Shown in pieces: positions 25,383-34,138 of a stretch of DNA of 64,000 nt. The position numbers were made by a program, and so were the translations under genes. Position 1 is the stretch's first letter. The number at the start of each line of letters is the position of its first letter. The notes beneath the pieces were generated by a model. That model did not search any database and had not been told where the DNA came from. It saw only the letters and a program-made list of their open reading frames with translations. The stretch comes from WM-3-3 sp041660045. Its GTDB lineage: Bacteria; Pseudomonadota; Gammaproteobacteria; Methylococcales; Methylomonadaceae. Location of the stretch: contig JBAZXA010000009.1 of assembly GCA_041660045.1 (NCBI GenBank), positions 62,001 to 126,000 on the forward strand, given 5' to 3'.

Positions 25383-27635
25383 TTATTGGATGCCCGCAAT
25401 TTGCGTAGAACCGTTGACTTGCACATAGATCGGATTGCTGTAGAACCATAAATCGGCCCAAGCAGCCACGTCGAAAGCAACCATGCGCTGGCCGTTAACT
25501 ACTGGTAAATGCGCCGGGCAACCGTCGATAGGTGTAGATCCAGCTGTATACGTGGCGCCATTGGCGGGTACGTTGCTGCCAGTTGCGGTACAAGGGATGC
25601 TTAGGTTAGCATTCGCTGGCACACCGTCAGAGCCACCGGGAACGCTAGGGCTAACAGATGTCGCATTCGTAAACAAATCTGCCAGCGGACTGCCGTTAGC
25701 ATCGGTTTCAAAAGGCACTGAGGCTGGTAAGTTGGAACCACGCAAACGGATGTATTGGGATGCGGTAACCGCAGGAATACGGTAAGACATCTTAGAAAAG
25801 CCTGCGCCAATGTCTGTCCAAGTTGCGCCGTTGAAAGTCCTGATTACCGCAGTAGTGGTATTTTTAGCTGCCGCAGGTACCGTATTCAGGTCCGGATTAT
25901 TAATCCAAGCATTTGGCCATGCGCCTGCGTAATCAGGATCAGTGGCTTGTTTTGGCAAACTGGTTACCATACCGCGGATCAGGTCGACGTGATCCAACAC
26001 TGGCGCATTCATTGGCTGTTCAATACCAACTTGGGCGAGTGACGGATTAGCGAATGAATACGGTGAAAAATTGTTGCTGCTCGGATCACGTACCACGATA
26101 GAGACTACAATCTCAGCACCTGGGCGCACAACTAGCTTTTCACCCATGGTCGCACAACCGGATTTATCAATATCAGTATTGCTTTGCGCTGCTGCCACAG
26201 CCAAGGCTTCAACAGAGGCATTAGAACGGAACGCAGGGCCTTTGTAAGAAGTACAAGCAATAAAGCCCAAGCGGTCGATCAACTGGCCACTGGCAGCAAA
26301 GCTGTTACCACTGCGCAAACCATCAACTATTGTTTGCGGATTAAGTTTGTCGCTACCGTTGCGCACCAGTACGAAATCACGTTGATATTCACCGGGATAA
26401 AAGTCTTGTGTAGAACGGCGGTCATCTGGGCCAAAGCTACCACGGTTATGCCAATCTGAGCTGGCAAAAAACCAAAAATTACGGCCTTCACCTAACAGCG
26501 CATCCCATACGCCACCAATTTGCGCGCCATAAACACCGGTACCGCCCCAAGTAGTGCCACCAACGGAATCGATATTAACGCCGCCAATATTGTTACGCCT
26601 AACCGTATATTCACCACGTGCATTAGACGCGCCATGGCCGGGCTGCGTTTCCATACCAAACGCAATCGCTGGCGCTTGGTTGTTGAAATCACGTAAATGT
26701 TCAACGTTAAAACCGTTAGAACCGTTTGGGTTAAATGGCCCTGCACGTTCTAAGTGAGCAGGCACATAGTAACTACCATTGGGATGGAATTGCGCCATCC
26801 ATTTAACCCCTTCCAAGGATTTTTGGTGGCCATTATTACCGCTATTATTGCTTAGCTTAAAGGCTGTGGCATTCCAGTTGGGGTCTGCCGCATTCAAACT
26901 GCCAGGCACCGAACAATCAAAACTGTTGTTGAAAGGCGTGCCAACGCCGCGGCTAGTATCGCCATCATTACGGTCAAAACAATATTCCCATTGTGACAAC
27001 GCAGTCGCATTACCTAGCGCTGTGTATGGTAAATTGGCAGGGCCAGGGGCAGCAGGCAATGTGGCTGCATTCAACTGTGCCGGAATCTGGCCGGTAATTA
27101 CAGACATGGATATATGTTCATGGCCTGGACCTACTGTTTCTATACCTATGAACAAAGGCAGGTCTTTAAAAGCATTCAAATATTCAATCACTGGATATTG
27201 AAATTGTTGGATAGATTGCCAGCGCCACATATTACGGTTAGCACCACTGCCTGACACATCACCCGCGGGCGTGACACCACTGTTAATCCAAGTTGTTTGC
27301 GGACTAAGCGCTGAATTAAATGGGTAAACTGGGGTTTCCAGTGTGGCATCTTCAATCAAGGTACAGTTACGGTTGCCGTTACCGCCGTGCCCGGCCTGTA
27401 CAAACCAATCCAAACCCCACGGGGTATCTACCGTATCAGTAGCTTTTTTCACCAACTTTTGCATAGAGATAGAGCCATCCGAACAAGTCGTATGGTTGTG
27501 AAAATCCCCAGTTACATATTGACCTGGTACCTTAGCACCAGCTGTTACCGCAACCGGTGCAGTGGCTAGTGCAGCAGTCCCTATAGCGGCAATGACAGCA
27601 AGTACAAGCTGTCTCTTTCTAAATTCAATTTCCAT
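25383..27635 (-). CDS. Secreted PHP-domain phosphoesterase-like protein
   Basis: A 750-aa exported protein; the signal peptide is about residues 1-33. The first PHP metal motif is TGDFHNHTTCSDGS (His46, His48). Other likely ligands are in ETVGPGHEHIS, YVPAHLERAG and FFASSDWHNRGS. It is much longer than a plain PHP domain (about 250 aa), with large insertions (NG/P-rich) and a C-terminal beta-rich part of about 270 residues containing paired Cys. It may act as a metal-dependent phosphatase in the periplasm or outside the cell. A GGGGGGA ribosome site supports the start. It heads the minus-strand cluster. Confidence 0.72.
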   Translation of the reverse strand: MEIEFRKRQLVLAVIAAIGTAALATAPVAVTAGAKVPGQYVTGDFHNHTTCSDGSISMQKLVKKATDTVDTPWGLDWFVQAGHGGNGNRNCTLIEDATLETPVYPFNSALSPQTTWINSGVTPAGDVSGSGANRNMWRWQSIQQFQYPVIEYLNAFKDLPLFIGIETVGPGHEHISMSVITGQIPAQLNAATLPAAPGPANLPYTALGNATALSQWEYCFDRNDGDTSRGVGTPFNNSFDCSVPGSLNAADPNWNATAFKLSNNSGNNGHQKSLEGVKWMAQFHPNGSYYVPAHLERAGPFNPNGSNGFNVEHLRDFNNQAPAIAFGMETQPGHGASNARGEYTVRRNNIGGVNIDSVGGTTWGGTGVYGAQIGGVWDALLGEGRNFWFFASSDWHNRGSFGPDDRRSTQDFYPGEYQRDFVLVRNGSDKLNPQTIVDGLRSGNSFAASGQLIDRLGFIACTSYKGPAFRSNASVEALAVAAAQSNTDIDKSGCATMGEKLVVRPGAEIVVSIVVRDPSSNNFSPYSFANPSLAQVGIEQPMNAPVLDHVDLIRGMVTSLPKQATDPDYAGAWPNAWINNPDLNTVPAAAKNTTTAVIRTFNGATWTDIGAGFSKMSYRIPAVTASQYIRLRGSNLPASVPFETDANGSPLADLFTNATSVSPSVPGGSDGVPANANLSIPCTATGSNVPANGATYTAGSTPIDGCPAHLPVVNGQRMVAFDVAAWADLWFYSNPIYVQVNGSTQIAGIQ

Positions 27636-28373
27636 TTAACTAATCCCCCCAATATAAATTAACGATAGATAATTTTCTCAACATATCCCTTGTCGCCATC
27701 TGCACATCCATCGTGCGCTTTATACGGACAATTTGTTACAAGCTGTTGACAAAAATAAGGAAACAGTTGTTATAAGACAATGGCTTCCAGGCGTTAACGC
27801 AGGATCTACCAGCCTGTTAAGCGTTTAATTAAGCGTCATACCCGGAATATTTTTTTGATTAAGTGTGATAATTACGAATCATGCAACGCTAGCCACTAAA
27901 GTCGCGGGGACCTATGCGTAATTCCGAGCCACATGAGTTAAAAACAACTTTTTGCCTATAACCCAGAGTTAAACTGATTTTTAAGCTATTGCAGGCGGTA
28001 TTAGTCAATCCACATAAGTCCTAAATCTCCACACCAATGCGGGAAAATATGGGTTAGGCAATTTAAATAGCTTTATTGGAGAGGATAACGGAAGGCTGGC
28101 TAGCACCACCCGCATTAAAAAATGATAGTTCCTAGATTTAATATTTGAATATTGCCTGCTGAGTTGGCTGCAAACCCACATGATTTATCTGACCTGCGTT
28201 ATATCACACAGTTTAATTAAAAAATCCCTTAGCGAATCTAAAACCAGACTAATTATTCATAATAAATAATTGTTATTTAAGGTAAATATTATTTACGGCT
28301 TATAAATTGCTAAATTTCAGTCTTTAATTAAAAGATTCCCGGAACGGGACGCGTTCCTCATGGGTTCAACAAA
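27636..28373. promoter_or_regulatory. Divergent AT-rich control region between the PHP gene and the first sigma gene
   Basis: 738 bases without a gene. Overlapping AT palindromes lie at 28251-28279: TTATT-CAT-AATAA and, at 28263-28279, a perfect TAAATAA-TTG-TTATTTA. These sit about 95-120 bases before the sigma-gene ATG and are plausible Fur-type operator sites, though they do not match the Fur consensus closely. Confidence 0.35.
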
Positions 28374-28877
28374 GTGATGCCAAACCGTAAAACGCATGTA
28401 TTACAAAAACTTTATTCATTGCATAACGTAGAACTACGCCAGTTTTTGATTCAGCGCGTGGGCATCCAAGAGGCGGCTGATTTATTACAAGAAACCTGGC
28501 TGCATTTTTTAAGGTTGGCTGATGTAGAGGCCGTGCATGCCCCACGCGCATTTCTATACAAAACAGCCGCCAATATTGCAACCGATTACAGCCGTAAAAA
28601 ACGCCCGATTAATTTTACCGAATCCGAACTTGAGCATGACGACATGCCTTGCCCATTTCCGACACCAGAATCCATAGCCGATGCCCATTGGCAATTTGAA
28701 CGTTTTACCGAGGTGTTACAAGAATTGCCCAGCCGTCAACAACAGGCGTTTATTATGAATAAAATGGAGGGGCTAACCCACGCGGAAATTGCCATTAAAA
28801 TCGGCATTTCAGAAAAAAGCGTACAGCGTTTAATTATGAAAGCCTTCCAGCACTGTATTAAGCAAATGGCTATCTAA
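28374..28877 (+). CDS. FecI-like ECF sigma factor (pair 1)
   Basis: A 167-aa sigma factor. Region 2 is seen as EAADLLQETWLHFLRL and region 4 as LPSRQQQAFIMNKMEGLTHA followed by the helix-turn-helix EIAIKIGISEKSVQRLIMKA. It has the short form of iron-starvation sigma factors. The FecR-like gene follows 72 bases later and a TBDR with an STN domain follows that, so the trio forms a surface-signalling unit in which the receptor, via FecR, frees the sigma factor to transcribe the receptor gene. Confidence 0.88.
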   Translation: MMPNRKTHVLQKLYSLHNVELRQFLIQRVGIQEAADLLQETWLHFLRLADVEAVHAPRAFLYKTAANIATDYSRKKRPINFTESELEHDDMPCPFPTPESIADAHWQFERFTEVLQELPSRQQQAFIMNKMEGLTHAEIAIKIGISEKSVQRLIMKAFQHCIKQMAI

Positions 28878-28949
28878 TTAAAAACACTAGCTATGTGCAA
28901 CAAAAAAACCAACGCGTTATGATAGTGATAGCAAAACTTGTCTTAGGCC

Positions 28950-29933
28950 GTGCCAGTGATTGAAAAGCCAGCTACTCTTAATGATGCCATCAAAACTCAA
29001 GCCGGGGAATGGTTAATCAGGCAACACTCTGGCCGCTGGTCAGCGCTAGATGAACAAGCCTTGCAACACTGGCTAACGCAAACACCAGAACATCAGCTTG
29101 CTTATCAACAAGTGCAAGCACTGTGGCGCGGCTTGGATCAATTTAAAACAGCCACGACTGACTTATCCACTGTCCAGCCAATTAAAACATCGCCGCCCAA
29201 ATCCCAGTGGCGATTAGCCGGTACATACGCACTTTGCCTGCTGATGCTGACACTGCTTTTACCTTGGGACACCAGTTACCTGATACCCCACGAGAAAACC
29301 TATAGCACCCACAAAGGCCAACAAACCACAATCAACTTAAAAGACGGCTCTGAATTAGCACTTAATACCGACACCGAAGTGACAGTGCACTATAACTTAC
29401 TAAGCCGTGAAGTAACCCTACATCAGGGTGAAGCGCTGTTTAAAGTGGCACATGAAGCCATGCGCGGCTTTGTGGTAAACGCTAAAAATGGTGAAATTAC
29501 CGACATCGGCACGCAGTTTAATGTTTACCAAGTTGCCGATAAGGTTACCGTAACTGTTGTTGCAGGTGCGGTTATTATCAAAACCCCGCAACAGCAATCG
29601 TCCCCGCTATTAGCGGGCCAGCAGCTTAGCTACAATGGTTTGGGAACATTGACATTAGCTGACAACCCCAATCTAGAAAGCATTACGGCTTGGCGGCAAG
29701 GTTATTTAGTGTTTGATATGACAACATTGGCGGAGGCCACTGAGCAGCTGGCCCGTTATCATCCTCAGCAATTTGTTTTTGATGACCCTAAACTTAAACA
29801 ATTACGCATTAGCGGCAATTTCAGCAGCAATGACTTACCGGCATTTTTAACCACCTTAGCGCGTGTTTACCCGTTAAGCTCACACAACCAATCTGACAAT
29901 ACCATCCACATCAAGGCCACAAACCGGCGCTAA
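28950..29933 (+). CDS. FecR-like anti-sigma/sensor (pair 1)
   Basis: A 327-aa inner-membrane protein starting at GTG. Residues about 15-60 are the cytoplasmic DUF4880-type sigma-binding part (AGEWLIRQHSGRWSALDEQ, HWLTQTPEHQLAYQQV). A membrane segment is near 92-110 (TYALCLLMLTLLLPW). The periplasmic FecR domain follows (TINLKDGSELALNTDTEVTV, EVTLHQGEALFKV), then a DUF4974-like end with ISGNFSSNDLPAFLTTLA. It passes the signal from the STN domain of the receptor at 30031 to the sigma factor. Confidence 0.88.
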   Translation: MPVIEKPATLNDAIKTQAGEWLIRQHSGRWSALDEQALQHWLTQTPEHQLAYQQVQALWRGLDQFKTATTDLSTVQPIKTSPPKSQWRLAGTYALCLLMLTLLLPWDTSYLIPHEKTYSTHKGQQTTINLKDGSELALNTDTEVTVHYNLLSREVTLHQGEALFKVAHEAMRGFVVNAKNGEITDIGTQFNVYQVADKVTVTVVAGAVIIKTPQQQSSPLLAGQQLSYNGLGTLTLADNPNLESITAWRQGYLVFDMTTLAEATEQLARYHPQQFVFDDPKLKQLRISGNFSSNDLPAFLTTLARVYPLSSHNQSDNTIHIKATNRR

Positions 29934-30030
29934 GTTTCCCGCAAAAAAAATCTGTCCAGTTTGTGTGTCTTTATTCGTCCTATGGAAAGACCGATCAGCG
30001 CATCGACACTTTTCTAGTATGGAGCTAACT

Positions 30031-32604
30031 ATGTCAGTTAATGAAAAAAATGCCTTGTTCTTCCTGTTAATGTTAAACCAAAGCGCACACGCAGAACCGG
30101 CAGTTGAGTTTAATATTCCAGCGCAGCGGCTACCTGCCGCGTTAAACCAACTGGCTAAACAAGGCCATTTACAAATGCTCTATGACGGCCCCACCGTTCA
30201 AGGTAAACAAAGCCCCGCCTTAATTGGCCACTACACCGCCCAACAAGCCCTGCAAAACCTATTGGCCGATTCCGGCTTAAGTTATACCTTTACTGCTGAC
30301 CGCACCGTTGCCGTAAAGGCAGATACAGAAAAACCCAACTCTACCCAAGCCAATACCCTACCCACGGTAAAAGTTACCGACACCCGGCTGTACGATGCCA
30401 CCGACCCTTACAACACCGACTACACCCTGCCTAATGCCACGGCAGGCACCAAAACCGACACGCCCATTATTGAAACGCCATTGAACGTGCAGGTGATTTC
30501 CAAGCAGGTGCTCAAAGACCAACAGGCCATTACTTTAGGGGATGCCTTGAAGAATGTCAGTGGCGTGGTGGTTACGCCAATAACAAACTTAGGTAACAAC
30601 CGTTTCGATAACGGGGGCATCTCTGCCACTAACATTACATTAAGGGGGTTTCAATCCCAGACCTATTTCCGTAACGGTTTCCGCTTGCAGCAAGGGGCAG
30701 GTGCCCGGGAGTTGGCTAATGTTGAAGCCATTGAAGTCCTCAAAGGCCCTGCGGCTGTCCTTTACGGCCTGGTTGAACCCGGCGGGATTGTCAATGTGGT
30801 CACCAAACAGCCTCAAGCCACCCCGTACTATTCCTTCAACCAGCAATTCGGCTCGTTTGACAACTACCGGACGACAGCCGATGCCACAGGCCCCGTGGCT
30901 GGACATGAGGATTTGCTGTACCGGCTGAATGTTTCTTACCAGACCACCAGCGGCTTCCAGGACTTTACCGGCAAGGATGATGTGTTTGTTGCCCCGGTCT
31001 TCACGTGGCTGATCAGCCCAAAAACCCAGGCCACGGTAGAGTTTGAATATAACCGCCAACACGCCGGCATAGGTTCTTCACTTAACCCTTATATTAATGG
31101 CCAATTGCTGGACATCCCGCTCAGCCGAAATTACGGCGAATATTCGCCTGCCGTCACCGAGACGTTTTTCGGCGGCATCAACTGGTCGCACCAGTTCAAT
31201 GAGGACTGGAGCCTTAAGCACCGTTTTTCTGTTAACCAGCAGAACTTTAATAGTCCCTCTTATCTGCAGCCCTCCGGCGTTTTCGGTCCTGATATTTTTG
31301 CCGCAATAGTAGGGCTAAACTCAGCCCCTTACTCTGGCCTTCCTGTTATCCGGCAAAGCGCCAGTAATGTTTTCCAGAACAATACCTATTCAACCAACCT
31401 TGATCTAGTCGGCCATTTTGATACCCTAGGCCTCAAGCATACCTTGCTGCTCGGTGGTGATTATTACCGGATCAACAACCTAGGCAATGTTATCCGCCCC
31501 CCCGTTGACGAGTTTTCTACCATTGACCCGTTCAACCCGGTGCATCCGGGTGTGCCTGTCCAATTGACCCGTAATGAAACGATATTAAACAGCCAACAAC
31601 AGATTGACCAATATGGTTTGTATCTGCAGGACCAAATCAAGTTACCTTATGAGGTGCATGTCACCGGAGGATTCCGCTATCAAAACCTGCACCAGGACAT
31701 CCAAAACATCGATACCACGGGGGAAATTGCCCTCTCACGTACGGTGCAAAGCCAAGATGCTGTTACCCCCCGGTTTGGCCTGTTATGGCACCCACAACAG
31801 TGGGTCAGCCTGTATGCCAATTATTCTGAGAGCTTTGGCGTCAACACCGGCCTCGTGTTTATCAGTGAAGGCAATTTTGCCTCGGTGGCGCCCACTAGCG
31901 CCACGCAGTACGAGGGCGGCATTAAGACCGAATTTTTTGATGGCCGTTTGCGTGCAACCTTGGGGTATTATGATTTGACCAAAACCAACACCGCCGTTTC
32001 TGATCCGGACCAGACACATAATTGTGGACAAGGTCCAGGCTCCTGTTCCCTGGCCATCGGCGAGGTGCGTAGCCAAGGCCCGGAACTGGACATACAAGGG
32101 GAAATACTGCCGGGCTGGAACGCCATTGCCACCTGGGCTAATGTTGATGTTAGGGTAACGAAAAGCCTTGATAGTAATACACTGGTTAGCGATGCTAACG
32201 GCAATGGCTTTAAGGTCGGCGACCGCTTGTTCAATGTGCCACGCAACACCGCCAGTTTTTGGAGCACCTATGAATTTTTAGCAGGCGATTTAAAAGGCCT
32301 AAAATTCGGCGGCGGCGTCAATATCCAGGAAGGCGCTATTGGTGCAGGTGGTTTAAACTTTTCCAATACTTTACCACCTATAAAAGTCCCAGGTTACGCC
32401 ACTTTAAACTTGCTGGCCGCCTATAGCCGTCATATTGGAAAAGCCAAAATAACCTTGCAGCTGAATGTGGATAACCTACTCGACAAGCGCTACTACACGA
32501 GCATCAACGGTAGTTTAAACGATCCCAATGCCCAAATATTTGGTGCCTATGCCGCCTTCGGCGCCCCTAGGACATTTTTAGGCTCGATTAATATCCAGTA
32601 TTAA
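30031..32604 (+). CDS. TonB-dependent siderophore-type receptor with STN signalling domain (TBDR 1)
   Basis: An 857-aa outer-membrane receptor from the ATG at 30031, which has GGAG seven bases upstream; the frame runs on to a GTG at 29965 without support. The signal peptide ends at SAHA. The STN domain (about residues 25-100) includes LPAALNQLAKQGHLQMLYDG. Plug signatures follow: IIETPLNVQVISKQVLKDQQ, ALKNVSGV and EVLKGPAAVLYGLVEPGGIV, as in siderophore receptors. The barrel ends with TFLGSINIQY. From 30356 to the stop it nearly equals TBDR 4, while the STN half differs. The ligand is unknown, probably a ferric siderophore. Confidence 0.92.
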   Translation: MSVNEKNALFFLLMLNQSAHAEPAVEFNIPAQRLPAALNQLAKQGHLQMLYDGPTVQGKQSPALIGHYTAQQALQNLLADSGLSYTFTADRTVAVKADTEKPNSTQANTLPTVKVTDTRLYDATDPYNTDYTLPNATAGTKTDTPIIETPLNVQVISKQVLKDQQAITLGDALKNVSGVVVTPITNLGNNRFDNGGISATNITLRGFQSQTYFRNGFRLQQGAGARELANVEAIEVLKGPAAVLYGLVEPGGIVNVVTKQPQATPYYSFNQQFGSFDNYRTTADATGPVAGHEDLLYRLNVSYQTTSGFQDFTGKDDVFVAPVFTWLISPKTQATVEFEYNRQHAGIGSSLNPYINGQLLDIPLSRNYGEYSPAVTETFFGGINWSHQFNEDWSLKHRFSVNQQNFNSPSYLQPSGVFGPDIFAAIVGLNSAPYSGLPVIRQSASNVFQNNTYSTNLDLVGHFDTLGLKHTLLLGGDYYRINNLGNVIRPPVDEFSTIDPFNPVHPGVPVQLTRNETILNSQQQIDQYGLYLQDQIKLPYEVHVTGGFRYQNLHQDIQNIDTTGEIALSRTVQSQDAVTPRFGLLWHPQQWVSLYANYSESFGVNTGLVFISEGNFASVAPTSATQYEGGIKTEFFDGRLRATLGYYDLTKTNTAVSDPDQTHNCGQGPGSCSLAIGEVRSQGPELDIQGEILPGWNAIATWANVDVRVTKSLDSNTLVSDANGNGFKVGDRLFNVPRNTASFWSTYEFLAGDLKGLKFGGGVNIQEGAIGAGGLNFSNTLPPIKVPGYATLNLLAAYSRHIGKAKITLQLNVDNLLDKRYYTSINGSLNDPNAQIFGAYAAFGAPRTFLGSINIQY
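30356..32604 (+). repeat. 2249-bp direct repeat, copy 1 (TBDR plug and barrel)
   Basis: Matches 56531-58779 with a constant offset of 26175 bases and no indel. Where I compared the core (about 30640-32340) the bases are identical; scattered changes lie near 30426, 30480, 30590 and 30633 and in the last 260 bases. Confidence 0.93.
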
Positions 32605-32618
32605 ATTCCCCAATATTT

Positions 32619-32649
32619 TGATGGGATAACATGATCTTTTATCCCATCA
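32619..32649 (+). terminator. Hairpin after TBDR 1
   Basis: A perfect 11-bp stem TGATGGGATAA / TTATCCCATCA (32619-32629, 32639-32649) with a 9-base loop, 15 bases after the stop. No T run follows, so it may act as a terminator only in part or protect the 3' end. Confidence 0.5.
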
Positions 32650-32857
32650 GACAAATATCAACCCAATCAATTATCAAGCCAGCTGTTTAAGGCATTATCA
32701 TTTGCGCGCTTTGAGCCTGTTTTAGTGATACACACTAGTACTAGGACAGGCTCAACAACTACACCGCACGCCCAACCGTATTAAGCTTTAACCCTAACCA
32801 AAGTTAGCGCTTTGAAATAACATTAAATTTGCTGGCTACTACAAACACATTAACAAC

Positions 32858-34066
32858 TTAGTCGGCAAAGTCGTTAAGCACAATTTTACCGCCAGACATG
32901 ACAAAATTAGGATATTCCAATTTTTTTAAACTAGGTTCCAAGCTGCCTTTTACGGCAATAATATCGGCGGGTGCGCCTGCTGCCAAAGTCCCCAGCAGAG
33001 GTATGTTTAGGTAGCTACCTGCCTTAGAGGTGGCGCTACGCAGCACATCCTCTAATGTCATATGGGCTTTGCCCATCATATCAATAAGCTCTTGGGCATC
33101 TATACCCCAAGGTATATCCAGATGGGCGATTTCCGCGCCATATAATAACACCCCGCCCAATGCCGACCAGTGCTTTGCATTAGCCGAAATACCCGGGCAT
33201 TTCGATAAAGTATCCAATGTGGAAACTATGTTTACCTGTTGCGCGAATGCTCTTTTAAGCACAGCCTTAGGAATAAGCTCACAAGGCATGTGCGCCCATT
33301 CAGTAATGCCCGCATTTAAGGCCAGGAGCGCACCTTTCTTGTCGCCAATATGGGCAGTGACGTTGCGTTGATGACGGCTGGCTTCATCAACAATCGCTTT
33401 AACGATAGCTTGTGGCAATAGCGGCCATGGTTTGTGGGGCATAGCGGTTTTATGTGCCAAAGTTTGATGGCTGTGATGCTGCGACCATGGCGCGCCTATC
33501 TCACCGCCGGGTTCCAAGGCTACTTTAATGATAACAGCGCCGCCAGCGACCAATTGCCGAACAGTTTCCCTGGCCTGTTGTTCGGTAGACACCGGCAGCG
33601 CTATTTCATTAACCCCCAAGTTTGGAATGGGGTAACCACCCGGCGCCGTAATAATAGGGCCTGAAGTCAGCATACGCAGCTTGCCATCGCCGCCCGTGGC
33701 GTGAAAAACCCGGCCGCCGACATCCCTAAGCGTAGTGACCCCATGTTTTAGCACGACATCCGTGGGAACATGCTGAAATTGGCTATGCGCATGTAGCTCA
33801 ATAAAACCTGGCAATAGCGTTGCATCGCCTAAATCGATCACTTTGGCATTGCTTGAGTGTATAGCCGCGCGCGGCGCAATTTCCGCCACTAAACCATTCA
33901 CCACCAATACTGCAGTATCGTTTCTGTAGTGATGGCCATCAAAAACCTGCTTGGCTTGCAGCACAATAGGCTGGCTTTCCTGCCCGGCAAACGCTATTTG
34001 GCAACAGCTTAATAAGCTGGCTAAACTAGCTAAGCCGAGTAGCTTGAATAATAAAAACTTAAGCAT
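32858..34066 (-). CDS. Exported amidohydrolase-family protein
   Basis: A 402-aa protein of the imidazolonepropionase-like amidohydrolase group. It starts with an export signal whose end SLLSCC could be a lipobox, so it may be a lipoprotein. Metal-site residues: His92 and His94 in GFIELHAHSQ, Lys181 in AVIIKVALE, His239 in NVTAHIGDK and His259 in EWAHMP. The usual T-D near the C-terminal side is replaced by A-E (LLYGAEIAHL), so the last ligand may be Glu312. It lies downstream of TBDR 2 on the same strand with a 72-base gap, suggesting that it processes the imported compound. Confidence 0.78.
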   Translation of the reverse strand: MLKFLLFKLLGLASLASLLSCCQIAFAGQESQPIVLQAKQVFDGHHYRNDTAVLVVNGLVAEIAPRAAIHSSNAKVIDLGDATLLPGFIELHAHSQFQHVPTDVVLKHGVTTLRDVGGRVFHATGGDGKLRMLTSGPIITAPGGYPIPNLGVNEIALPVSTEQQARETVRQLVAGGAVIIKVALEPGGEIGAPWSQHHSHQTLAHKTAMPHKPWPLLPQAIVKAIVDEASRHQRNVTAHIGDKKGALLALNAGITEWAHMPCELIPKAVLKRAFAQQVNIVSTLDTLSKCPGISANAKHWSALGGVLLYGAEIAHLDIPWGIDAQELIDMMGKAHMTLEDVLRSATSKAGSYLNIPLLGTLAAGAPADIIAVKGSLEPSLKKLEYPNFVMSGGKIVLNDFAD

Positions 34067-34138
34067 AAATAACGCGCGTAAAGTAATACATATCTCTGAT
34101 TGTCAAAGCATTGGTGCAATCAATAGGCTTAGCAAATT

